A stretch of DNA of 53,824 nt from the NCBI GenBank assembly GCA_900314255.1, contig OMUP01000202.1, positions 1 through 53,824 on the forward strand, given 5' to 3'. Below, in pieces: positions 1-7,390 of this stretch. Positions within the stretch are counted from its first letter, which is position 1. Each line of letters starts with the position of its first letter. Source of the stretch: an uncultured Lachnospiraceae bacterium (GTDB lineage: Bacteria > Bacillota > Clostridia > Lachnospirales > Lachnospiraceae). The translations under genes were made by a program, and so were the position numbers. The notes beneath the pieces are model-generated. The model saw only the letters and a list, made by a program, of their open reading frames with translations. It had not been told where the DNA came from and ran no database searches.

Positions 1-110
1 GAAGCCAGAACCGGAACGGCTCCGGCACCGAGCCCGACCAGAGCCGCCATACTGACTGCCGCCGTTTTTTCTGCTGTTTTTCTCATTAGAAGCTTTTTAT
101 TCCTGTTCAT
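1..110 (-). CDS. Secreted or surface protein, N-terminal fragment only
   Basis: The gene runs off the left edge; only its first 36 complete codons are present. The start ATG is at position 110 with an AGAGG ribosome site seven bases upstream. The visible peptide has a positively charged start (MNRNKKLLMRK), a hydrophobic core rich in Ala, Val, Gly and Leu, and ends near a plausible signal-peptidase site (VPVLAS), so the product is probably exported. It begins 22 bases after the stop of the MMPL exporter and is probably in the same operon. Its function cannot be told from this fragment. Confidence 0.75.
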   Translation of the reverse strand, partial: MNRNKKLLMRKTAEKTAAVSMAALVGLGAGAVPVLA

Positions 111-132
111 GATTTTACCTCTGTCCTTTCCC

Positions 133-2274
133 TCAACTGTTGCTGCCGTCTGTAATGGTTTCCGGTGCTGCTTTTGCTTCCGGGGCAGATTTTGTCTTTT
201 CTTTGCTGCCCCTGCCCAGGAAATGCCAGGACGTGTGCTCGATCAGACCGCCGAAAATCTTCAGCATTCCAGGAAGAATGAAGATCACGACGACTGTACT
301 GATCAACGCGCCGCGTGCCAGCATCAGGCACATGGAATGAATGACGTCGATATTCGAGTACAGTGCCACGCCGAAGGTCGCAGCAAAGAATGAAATACCG
401 CTTGTAATGATGGAACTCATGCTCGTGCGGTGAGCAATCTGAATGGCCGTATCCCTGTCTCTTCCTCTCTGCCGCTCTTTCTGATACCGGCTTGTCATCA
501 GGATCGCGTAGTCAACCGTCGAACCAAGCTGTACGGTGCCGAGGATGATGCTGGCGACGAATACGACTGATGTGTTCGTGAAATACGGAACCGACATGTT
601 GATGATGATCGCCGATTCGATGACCAGTTCCAGGATGACCGGCAGGCTGACAGACCGGAACAAAAGCATGATGATCACGAAGATGATTCCGAGCGACGCT
701 GAATTTACGTGGATGAAGTCAACATTTGTCACATCGACCAGATCGTGCGTCATCGGAGCTTCGCCGACCAGCAGTGCATCTGCATCGTACTTCTTGATGA
801 TGCTGTTCAGCTCTTCGACCTGCGCATTGGCTTCGTCCGATCCGACATAATAGCCGGTTCCGACAAAGCACATCTCATATTTGTCGGACTGCAGCATGTT
901 GCGTACTTTCAGCGGAACCATGGAATCCGGCACGTTGCTGCCGACCAGCGAGTTCATGCCGAGGCAGTAATTGACGCCGTCCACATTTTCCAGGTCGGAA
1001 AGCATGTCAGCCTTCTCTTTTGCCGGCATATTCTTGTCAAACAGAACCATATCGATCGTCGTGCTGCCGAAATCGTCCTCCACTTTCTGGAAACCGATCC
1101 GGGACGGGAGATCAGACGGAAGCGACCCGGACATATCATAGTAGTTCTGCACATGATTGTTGCCGTAGATGGCCGGCACCAGAATAATGCAGAACAGCAC
1201 AATCCAGAGCTTGTAATGCTTCGTGATAAAATTCGACGCCTTGTTCAGGTTGCCCAGAAGCGGTTTATGTCTGGTCTTCTCGATTGCTTTGTCGAAGAAC
1301 AGCACAAGCGACGGCAGGATCGTGACGCAGGAAATGACGCCGAACAGAACGCCCTTGGCCATAACCAGGCCGAGGTCAAGTCCCAGCGTGAAGCTCATGA
1401 AACACAGAGCGACAAAACCGGCGATCGTCGTCACCGAGCTTCCGATGATGGACTTGAATGTATTGGCGATCGCGTGTCCCATCGCGCGGTTATTGTCCCC
1501 CGGGAAGCGCTGCTTGTTCTCGCGGTAGCTGCCCAGAAGGAAAATGGAATAGTCCATCGTGACAGCCAGCTGAAGAACAGCTGCGATTGCCTTGGTGATG
1601 TAGGAAATCGATCCGAACATCACGTTCGTGCCCATGTTATAGACAACGGCAAATGCGATATCCAGCAGGAACAGGAACGGAACGACGAACGAATCCGTCA
1701 GCAGAAGCATCGCGATGAGACTCATCAGAACCGCGATTCCGACATAGATCGGAAGCTCCTGATCGGTCAGATCCTTCAGATCGTTCATGACCGAAGGGAT
1801 TCCGTTAATGTAGCAGTCCGAATCCAGGACTCCCCGGATCTGTTTTTCCGCCTCCAGCGTGCTGTCGGCGGATGATGTGTTGTCAAGCAATACGAGCATC
1901 ATCGTCGCATCGCCGCTGAAAAATTTGCTTCGGAGTTTCTCCGGGATCATTTCCACCGGAAGATTGATATCCGCCACATCGTCATACCAGAGCACATTCT
2001 TTACATGCGGGATCGCCTCGATATCCGATTCCAGCTTCGCCACATCTTTCAGGCTCTTGTTCTCGACGACGACCATCGAGAAAGCTCCCATGCCGTACTG
2101 ATCCACGACAATATTCTGTCCCTGGACGGTGTCCAGATTTTCCGGCAGATACGTCAGCAGATCGTAGTTTGTCCTTGTGCTCTTGAACCCGAAGTATGAC
2201 GGGATGAGCAGAAGTACGGCGAGAATCAGAATCAGGATTCTGTTTTTGGCAATCCATTTCCCGACCTTAACCAC
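133..2274 (-). CDS. MMPL/RND-family membrane exporter
   Basis: About 713 residues with the two-fold repeated RND/MMPL plan: one transmembrane helix near the N-terminus (about residues 8-28), a large extracellular loop, then a bundle of helices, and the same arrangement again from about residue 350. Family members export lipids or hydrophobic compounds using ion gradients; the substrate here is unknown. The GTG at 2274 is preferred as start because an AGGAAGG site lies nine bases upstream; a TTG at 2298 is also open but has that ribosome site inside the gene. It is divergent from a TetR regulator, and operator-like repeats cover its promoter, so it is probably repressed by that protein. A signal-peptide protein follows 22 bases downstream. 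Confidence 0.88.
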   Translation of the reverse strand: MVKVGKWIAKNRILILILAVLLLIPSYFGFKSTRTNYDLLTYLPENLDTVQGQNIVVDQYGMGAFSMVVVENKSLKDVAKLESDIEAIPHVKNVLWYDDVADINLPVEMIPEKLRSKFFSGDATMMLVLLDNTSSADSTLEAEKQIRGVLDSDCYINGIPSVMNDLKDLTDQELPIYVGIAVLMSLIAMLLLTDSFVVPFLFLLDIAFAVVYNMGTNVMFGSISYITKAIAAVLQLAVTMDYSIFLLGSYRENKQRFPGDNNRAMGHAIANTFKSIIGSSVTTIAGFVALCFMSFTLGLDLGLVMAKGVLFGVISCVTILPSLVLFFDKAIEKTRHKPLLGNLNKASNFITKHYKLWIVLFCIILVPAIYGNNHVQNYYDMSGSLPSDLPSRIGFQKVEDDFGSTTIDMVLFDKNMPAKEKADMLSDLENVDGVNYCLGMNSLVGSNVPDSMVPLKVRNMLQSDKYEMCFVGTGYYVGSDEANAQVEELNSIIKKYDADALLVGEAPMTHDLVDVTNVDFIHVNSASLGIIFVIIMLLFRSVSLPVILELVIESAIIINMSVPYFTNTSVVFVASIILGTVQLGSTVDYAILMTSRYQKERQRGRDRDTAIQIAHRTSMSSIITSGISFFAATFGVALYSNIDVIHSMCLMLARGALISTVVVIFILPGMLKIFGGLIEHTSWHFLGRGSKEKTKSAPEAKAAPETITDGSNS

Positions 2275-2306
2275 TTTACAATGCCTTCCTCTCTTCAAAT
2301 AATAAA

Positions 2307-2386
2307 TGACTAATGTTCATTTCTTGACCGGTGTTATCATAGAACAAAAATGACCAAAGTTCAATATTAAAATTGACTTATGGTCA
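2307..2386. promoter_or_regulatory. Three TetR-type operator-like repeats
   Basis: Three 13-base imperfect palindromes share the form TGAC-five bases-KTCA: TGACTAATGTTCA (2307-2319), TGACCAAAGTTCA (2351-2363) and TGACTTATGGTCA (2374-2386). The second and third start 23 bases apart, about two helical turns. Site 2 covers the -35 of the exporter promoter, site 3 covers the -35 of the tetR promoter, and site 1 lies just downstream of the expected exporter transcription start. Binding by the adjacent TetR protein is inferred from this placement. Confidence 0.7.
2336..2364 (-). promoter_or_regulatory. Promoter of the MMPL exporter operon
   Basis: Read on the minus strand, TTGAAC (2364-2359) and TATGAT (2341-2336) are separated by exactly 17 bases. 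The start codon is about 55 bases downstream. The -35 lies inside the second TetR-type repeat. Confidence 0.65.
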
Positions 2387-2401
2387 ATTATTGTGTAAAC
2401 T
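2373..2401 (+). promoter_or_regulatory. Promoter of the tetR gene
   Basis: TTGACT (2373-2378) and TAAACT (2396-2401) are spaced by 17 bases. The -35 lies in the third TetR-type repeat, which suggests autoregulation. Confidence 0.55.
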
Positions 2402-2478
2402 TTCTATAAACAGTACCAGAACGCGGACGCACTGTTGGAAATCTGATAAAATTTCGTCCGGGAAGGTGACTGACACAA

Positions 2479-3126
2479 ATGGGAAAAGCGGCTGAGAACA
2501 AACTGTACAAAAGAACATCCCTGCTGAATCATGCCTATGCGCTCTTTACGCAGCAGGGCTTCAACAAGACAACGATCTCGGATATCGTCCGGGAATCCGG
2601 CCTGGCAAAAGGAACATTTTATCTGTATTTCAAGGACAAATACGATCTGCGCGACCAGCTGGTGGCCAAGATGTCCTCGCAGGTTCTGCTTGAAGCCGAG
2701 AAAGCCATTGCAGAAAATCCTCCGAAACCAGCTACGGTCGAGAGTTATCTCTTCGCGCTGGTCGACTATATCCTGTTTCATCTTCAGCAGAACAAGATGC
2801 AGCTCAATTTCATCTCCAAAAACCTCTCATGGGGCGTATTCGAGCATGCCGTTGAGATGGCCGACAAAAGCGATACCAGTAATTTCAACAAGATCTACCA
2901 GAATTTTCTGACTGCGCTGCAGGAAAACAATTACAAGTGCGACACACCGGAACTTCTGCTTTTCACAATCATCGAACTTGTGAACTCCACCGGCTACAGT
3001 ACAATCATGTACGAGACTCCCTGCACGCTGGAAGAATATCTCCCGCATCTGCACCGCTGTCTGCACTCCATTCTCGAATCGTACAAAATAGACGGAACGG
3101 AGCCGGAAGAAACACAGCAGCCGTAA
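2479..3126 (+). CDS. TetR/AcrR-family transcriptional regulator
   Basis: A 215-residue protein of usual TetR length. The N-terminal helix-turn-helix spans about residues 12-56, with the typical pattern ALFTQQGFNKTTISDIVRES followed by GLAKGTFYLYFKDK. The C-terminal ligand-binding region is divergent, so the inducer cannot be predicted. The start has a GGAAGGTGA ribosome site nine bases upstream. It is transcribed away from the MMPL exporter, and three operator-like repeats in the shared intergenic region fit local repression of both genes. A strong bidirectional terminator follows immediately. Confidence 0.93.
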   Translation: MGKAAENKLYKRTSLLNHAYALFTQQGFNKTTISDIVRESGLAKGTFYLYFKDKYDLRDQLVAKMSSQVLLEAEKAIAENPPKPATVESYLFALVDYILFHLQQNKMQLNFISKNLSWGVFEHAVEMADKSDTSNFNKIYQNFLTALQENNYKCDTPELLLFTIIELVNSTGYSTIMYETPCTLEEYLPHLHRCLHSILESYKIDGTEPEETQQP

Positions 3127-3130
3127 AAAA

Positions 3131-3175
3131 AGCCGCATGAATCTTGTGGTCAGGATCACCATGATTCATGCGGCT
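3131..3175. terminator. Bidirectional terminator between tetR and SGNH hydrolase
   Basis: Perfect 13-base arms AGCCGCATGAATC (3131-3143) and GATTCATGCGGCT (3163-3175), with A-rich sequence on the left and T-rich on the right, so it can end transcripts from both converging genes. Confidence 0.88.
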
Positions 3176-3180
3176 TTATT

Positions 3181-4116
3181 TTATTTTGTCAGAAATCCGT
3201 GCCTTGTGAAGAAGCTGCCTTCCATATCTTCCGTTGTTGAAAGGCCGATATCGACACCAGTGTCCGGCCAGTATCCCAGCTCTACGCCTTTTGCATAGAC
3301 GCCGATAGCCTGCGCCGTGTAGCCATATCCGTTCAGATGCGTGTTGTCGAGCTCGACATGACGCAGCTGTTCAGAGATATCGCCGGCAAATGCCCGGTGA
3401 TAATCACTTTTTCCCACTTTCAGGCCGTTGAGTTTCAGCCCGTTCATTAGCAGATATCGTCTCGCCAGGAACACGTGATCGCCGAATGCATCCACGAGTG
3501 CCTGTTCATACGAAGTGTTGGTGATCCCAAGCGCATCGGCCGGCTCATACCAGATCGAATCCGGATCATCCGGGTCATCGGTGGAAGTTATGATGATATA
3601 GCGGTCGCACCCGGCTGTCTCGATCATCTCCTGATACTGACTGATCAGTTCCGGAAGGCTGTCCCAGCCTCCGTTATCGCCCATCTCAATGATCATAATG
3701 TCATTGGACTGGTCGCCGTATTCCGCGGACCGCTCCATAATCTCAAGTGTATTCTCGCCTGCGATGCCGAAATTGTTGGTCTTGATTCCGGTGAGCTGCT
3801 CCAGGATGTCCGGGTAGGAAATCCCGTCCCCGTTGATCCCCTGTGTCATGGAATCGCCCCAGCAGTTTATGGTACTTTCGTCCAGAACCGAGACCTGCTC
3901 CTCATCCGGCTGTGAAAAAATGTCCGGGATCATAAATCCGCCCTCCGGACTGTCCGAAAGTATACTGCCTTCATTTTTCCCGTCATCTGTCCCGTTGTCC
4001 CCCGCGCAGACAGCTGAAATGACACATAAAGCGGCCAGAAAAACAGCTGCAGCTAATCCGGCCCGCCATCTTTTTCTTACTTTTCCCCCCTGTCCTCCTT
4101 CATTTTTTCTCGTCAT
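3181..4116 (-). CDS. Exported SGNH/GDSL-family hydrolase
   Basis: A 311-residue protein with a basic N-terminus and one hydrophobic segment (about residues 19-38), so it is probably secreted or membrane-anchored. All four SGNH blocks are visible: WGDSMTQG with the nucleophile Ser89, FGIAGEN (Gly near 118), MGDNGGW with Asn148, and DNTHLNGYGY with His260. The family includes esterases, lipases and carbohydrate deacetylases; the substrate is unknown. An acidic, disordered-looking linker separates the anchor from the catalytic domain. It starts 12 bases after the stop of butyrate kinase and is probably cotranscribed with it, although the two functions have no obvious link. Confidence 0.85.
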   Translation of the reverse strand: MTRKNEGGQGGKVRKRWRAGLAAAVFLAALCVISAVCAGDNGTDDGKNEGSILSDSPEGGFMIPDIFSQPDEEQVSVLDESTINCWGDSMTQGINGDGISYPDILEQLTGIKTNNFGIAGENTLEIMERSAEYGDQSNDIMIIEMGDNGGWDSLPELISQYQEMIETAGCDRYIIITSTDDPDDPDSIWYEPADALGITNTSYEQALVDAFGDHVFLARRYLLMNGLKLNGLKVGKSDYHRAFAGDISEQLRHVELDNTHLNGYGYTAQAIGVYAKGVELGYWPDTGVDIGLSTTEDMEGSFFTRHGFLTK

Positions 4117-4128
4117 CCGCCTCTCACC

Positions 4129-5223
4129 TTACATATCTGACTTCTCAGAGATTCCTGTGTAAATTTTCGGTTTTTCCTGTCCGGTGAGCACCCGGTACGC
4201 ACCGGCCGCCATTGCTTCGTGCTCCAGCTCACCCGGATATGAATAAACCGGGGCGATCCAGCCGCAGCGGCTTCGGATGGTCTCCTCCACCTCCGGGAAG
4301 CGCATGAGCCCGCCCGTCAGAACGATCGCGTCAACCTTTCCCGAAAGGACCGCTGCCATGGATCCGATCCACTTGCAGCACTGATAAATGCCGGCATTCC
4401 AGATGGCTTCTGCTTCTTTATCGCCCGCCTCGATTCTGGCATGAATCTTGTCGGAATCCGACGTCCCGAAATAGCTGCTTAAGCCTCCGGCCTGTGAGCA
4501 GAGATCGCGGATTTCCTTCGGCGTCTTGTTTCGAAAATACTTCAGGACATCGGTCACAGCCATGCTGCCCATCCGCGTCGGCGTGAACGGTCCTTCGCCG
4601 CCGCCCGCATCATTCCCGTCGATCATGCGGCCGCGGCAGTGCGCCGTGATGGATATGCCGCCGTCTATATGACAGACGATATAGTTTTTCTCTTCGTATT
4701 TTTCGCCCATGAGTGCAGCATGGTGCCTGGCTGTAGCCTTCAGGTTCAGAGCATGGGAGACCGCCCGGCGCCGGATTCCTTTGACGCCGGTATAGCGGGC
4801 CAGATCCTGCAGCTCGTCGACAACCGGCGGGTCCACCATCAGAACGAGGCCGCCGTACTCTTTATGCAGCTGCGCCGCCATCTGAACGCCGAGCATAGAA
4901 GAGTGATACAGTCCGCCCCGGCAGTTCTTCGTATCGTCGATCAGTTTCTGATTGACCAGATATGTCCCGCTCTCGCAAGGAGCGCAGCTTCCGCCGCGTC
5001 CGACGATCGCATCAAGACCGGTCAGGTCGATGTTGTTGTCCCTGATGAATTTCCCGACAACCTTCATCCGGTACGGAAGCTGGTCATTGATGTCCGGGAA
5101 CTTCAGCAGAACACTGGAGTCGTGGAATACAGACGTTTGAAATATCTTCTTTTCGTTAAGATGAAGCGATACCTTCGTGGACGTTGAGCCCGGATTGATG
5201 CATAAAATTTTATACTGCTTCAT
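4129..5223 (-). CDS. buk: Butyrate kinase
   Basis: A 364-residue member of the acetate/butyrate kinase family (ASKHA fold), about the length of characterised Buk proteins. Visible motifs are the phosphate-binding NPGSTSTK (10-17), HIDGGIS (185-191) and DGNDAGGGEGPF (202-213). The enzyme converts butyryl phosphate and ADP to butyrate and ATP, or works in reverse for other short or branched acids. No phosphotransbutyrylase (ptb) gene is present in the window, whereas buk is commonly paired with ptb; the partner may be elsewhere, or the enzyme may act on branched acyl phosphates. An SGNH hydrolase follows in the same operon. Confidence 0.92.
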   Translation of the reverse strand: MKQYKILCINPGSTSTKVSLHLNEKKIFQTSVFHDSSVLLKFPDINDQLPYRMKVVGKFIRDNNIDLTGLDAIVGRGGSCAPCESGTYLVNQKLIDDTKNCRGGLYHSSMLGVQMAAQLHKEYGGLVLMVDPPVVDELQDLARYTGVKGIRRRAVSHALNLKATARHHAALMGEKYEEKNYIVCHIDGGISITAHCRGRMIDGNDAGGGEGPFTPTRMGSMAVTDVLKYFRNKTPKEIRDLCSQAGGLSSYFGTSDSDKIHARIEAGDKEAEAIWNAGIYQCCKWIGSMAAVLSGKVDAIVLTGGLMRFPEVEETIRSRCGWIAPVYSYPGELEHEAMAAGAYRVLTGQEKPKIYTGISEKSDM

Positions 5224-5260
5224 TGTATCCTGAAAATCCCTTCAAAACCTTTTGATGTTG

Positions 5261-5290
5261 ATTCTAACACACTTCGGTATGGTATGATAA
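5261..5290. promoter_or_regulatory. Overlapping divergent promoters, buk and DMT transporter
   Basis: On the minus strand TTATCA (5290-5285) and TAGAAT (5266-5261), spaced 18, could drive buk. On the plus strand an extended -10, TGGTATGAT (5280-5288), could drive the transporter operon. The buk -35 overlaps the transporter -10, so the two polymerases should exclude each other. Confidence 0.45.
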
Positions 5291-5312
5291 CAGAAACCAC
5301 TTTCGGGGGTTC

Positions 5313-6188
5313 ATGAAAACTATGGCTTCGTATTTCTATCTGTCTTTGCAGACTCTGCTGTTCAGCTTCGGCGGTATGTGTATCAAGCTGACCGGCAGTT
5401 TTCTCTCTCCGTTCATGACTTCGCTGTTCCGCTTTGTGATCGGCAGTCTGATCCTGTTCTGCATCCAGCTTGCCCGGCACAAAAGTGTCCGGCCGGCCCT
5501 CGGATTCTACGTGATCCTCGGCGGGATTTTCAAGGCGGTCCACTATATGGCAGAGAATTACGGTGTCATGGCCGGCTATTCCTACGGAACCGTGCTCGTG
5601 CTGCCCGCCCAGACAATCACCGTGCTTATCGTCGCTGCTGCCCTGAAACAGGACCGGCTGACAGCGCGCAAAGTATTCGGCACAATCCTTTCCATCGTCG
5701 GCGTCGTGCTCGTCTCCTGGAACGGAGCCAGCGCAGCAGAATTTCTGAAAGGGCAGGCGCAGCTGCTCCTTATCCTCAGCCTCGGCGGTGTAGGCGCAGG
5801 CGTTTTTAATGTCATTCAGAAGAAACTGGTCAGCACCATGGATCCGGTCGCTCTGAACTACTCGATGTTTATTGTCGGGGCTCTCGTGTGCCTTCCGTTT
5901 CTGCCGGCCGGAGGTCCGCTCCTCACCGGAACTCCATCTGCGCTTCCTGTCTTCGGAATGCTGGAGCTCGGCACGATAACCGCCGTCGGTTTTCTGCTGC
6001 AGGCGCTGGCCATGAAGCGCGTATCGGCGCTCATCGCGACCATCATTCAGAACTCCATGTCGATCCTTACGATTCTCTGGTCAGCCCTGCTTTTTCACGA
6101 GCCGGTGACCGGCTGGGTAGTGGGAGGAACGCTGATATTTGTCATCGGAACGCTGATTGTCAATCTGCAGGAGGGTAAAAAAGCATGA
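5313..6188 (+). CDS. DMT-superfamily (EamA) transporter
   Basis: A 291-residue integral membrane protein with about ten hydrophobic helices in two EamA repeats (roughly residues 8-135 and 150-285), the usual length for this family. Members export or import amino acids, nucleosides or other small metabolites; the substrate is not predictable. The start has a GGGGG tract only a few bases upstream; an ATG three codons further in is an alternative. Its stop overlaps the start of trmL in an ATGA, making a translationally coupled three-gene operon with trmL and nth. Confidence 0.9.
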   Translation: MKTMASYFYLSLQTLLFSFGGMCIKLTGSFLSPFMTSLFRFVIGSLILFCIQLARHKSVRPALGFYVILGGIFKAVHYMAENYGVMAGYSYGTVLVLPAQTITVLIVAAALKQDRLTARKVFGTILSIVGVVLVSWNGASAAEFLKGQAQLLLILSLGGVGAGVFNVIQKKLVSTMDPVALNYSMFIVGALVCLPFLPAGGPLLTGTPSALPVFGMLELGTITAVGFLLQALAMKRVSALIATIIQNSMSILTILWSALLFHEPVTGWVVGGTLIFVIGTLIVNLQEGKKA

Positions 6189-6688
6189 TTCACATTGTCC
6201 TGTATGAACCGGAAATCCCGTATAACACCGGCAATATCGGCCGGACCTGCGTGGCGGCCGGCGCGAGCCTGCACCTCATAAAACCGCTCGGTTTCCTCAT
6301 CAGTGACAAATATATCCGCCGCGCCGGTCTTGACTACTGGCCGCGGCTTGATCTGCATATGTATGAGGATTTCGGACAGCTGCAGGCAGAAGCCGGGCAC
6401 CGCCGGATCTGGCTGGCGACCACAAAGGCCCATCAGACATACACCGACGTCGCGTTCGGGCCGGACGACTATATCATGTTCGGACCGGAGAGCCGGGGAA
6501 TCCCGGAGGAAATCCTCGTCGGCCACGAAGAAGACTGTATCCGCATTCCGATGATGGAAGGCGAGCGCTCCCTGAATCTGTGCAATTCTGCAGCCATTGT
6601 GCTCTACGAGGCGCTGCGGCAGAATCATTTTCCGGGGATGGAGCAGAAAGGACAGCTGCACAGGCTGCACTGGAGGGATGAACAATGA
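6185..6688 (+). CDS. trmL: tRNA (cytidine(34)-2'-O)-methyltransferase
   Basis: A 167-residue SPOUT-fold methyltransferase, close to the family length. The knot signatures are visible: N-terminal IVLYEPEIPYNTGNIGRTC, central GPESRGIPEEIL and C-terminal RSLNLCNSAAIVLYEALRQ. TrmL methylates the wobble ribose of leucine tRNAs using S-adenosylmethionine. It overlaps the upstream transporter and the downstream nth gene by four bases each (ATGA), so translation is probably coupled through all three. Confidence 0.94.
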   Translation: MIHIVLYEPEIPYNTGNIGRTCVAAGASLHLIKPLGFLISDKYIRRAGLDYWPRLDLHMYEDFGQLQAEAGHRRIWLATTKAHQTYTDVAFGPDDYIMFGPESRGIPEEILVGHEEDCIRIPMMEGERSLNLCNSAAIVLYEALRQNHFPGMEQKGQLHRLHWRDEQ

Positions 6689-7335
6689 CTGTACAGGAAA
6701 AGGCACTGGAAGTGATCAGACGTCTTAAAGCCGAATATCCGGCCACGCAGTGCACACTGGATTTTGAAAACGCGTGGCAGCTTCTCGTCTCGGTGCGCCT
6801 CTCCGCGCAGTGCACGGACAAGCGGGTGAATATCGTCATGGAGGATCTGCTGAAAAAATTCCCGACGGTCGCTTCGCTTGCCGCGGCTGACCCGTCTGAA
6901 ATTGAAGAAGTCGTCCGCCCATGCGGTCTCGGGCACAGCAAGGCGCGGGACATTCACGCGTGCATGAATGTTCTGCACGAGACATACCACGACAAGGTGC
7001 CGGACGATTTCAACGCTCTGCTGAAACTGCCGGGCGTCGGGCGCAAAAGCGCCAATCTCATCATGGGCGATGTGTTCGGAAAACCGGCGATCGTGACCGA
7101 TACGCACTGCATAAGGCTTTCCAACCGGATCGGCCTTGTGGACAACATCAAAGAACCTGCAAAAGTAGAGAAAGCACTCTGGAAGATCATTCCGCCCGAA
7201 GAAAGCAATGACTTCTGCCACCGGCTCGTCGACCACGGACGTGCTGTGTGCACGGCGAGAAATCCGGAATGCAAAAAATGCTGCCTCGCCGACATCTGCA
7301 CATTTGCCGATGCCGCCAGGGCAGCTGAATCATAA
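6685..7335 (+). CDS. nth: Endonuclease III (DNA glycosylase/AP lyase)
   Basis: A 216-residue base-excision repair enzyme that removes oxidised pyrimidines and cuts at abasic sites. The helix-hairpin-helix LPGVGRKSANLI (about 114-125) carries the catalytic lysine, and the catalytic aspartate lies in VTDTHCIRL (about 137-145). The four cysteines of the 4Fe-4S loop are at 189, 196, 199 and 205 (C-x6-C-x2-C-x5-C). The ATG overlaps the trmL stop, with GGAGG eight bases upstream. It converges on pgi; the 55 bases between them contain no convincing terminator. Confidence 0.96.
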   Translation: MTVQEKALEVIRRLKAEYPATQCTLDFENAWQLLVSVRLSAQCTDKRVNIVMEDLLKKFPTVASLAAADPSEIEEVVRPCGLGHSKARDIHACMNVLHETYHDKVPDDFNALLKLPGVGRKSANLIMGDVFGKPAIVTDTHCIRLSNRIGLVDNIKEPAKVEKALWKIIPPEESNDFCHRLVDHGRAVCTARNPECKKCCLADICTFADAARAAES

Positions 7336-7390
7336 GTATTCGTTTGTCGGATCTTCAGTCGGGAGGGAGTCTTCTCCTGCTTACCCGGAA

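Noticed and set aside
7336-7390. A terminator between nth and pgi
   Set aside because: Only a four-base GGAG/CTCC stem without a T-run is visible, too weak to call.
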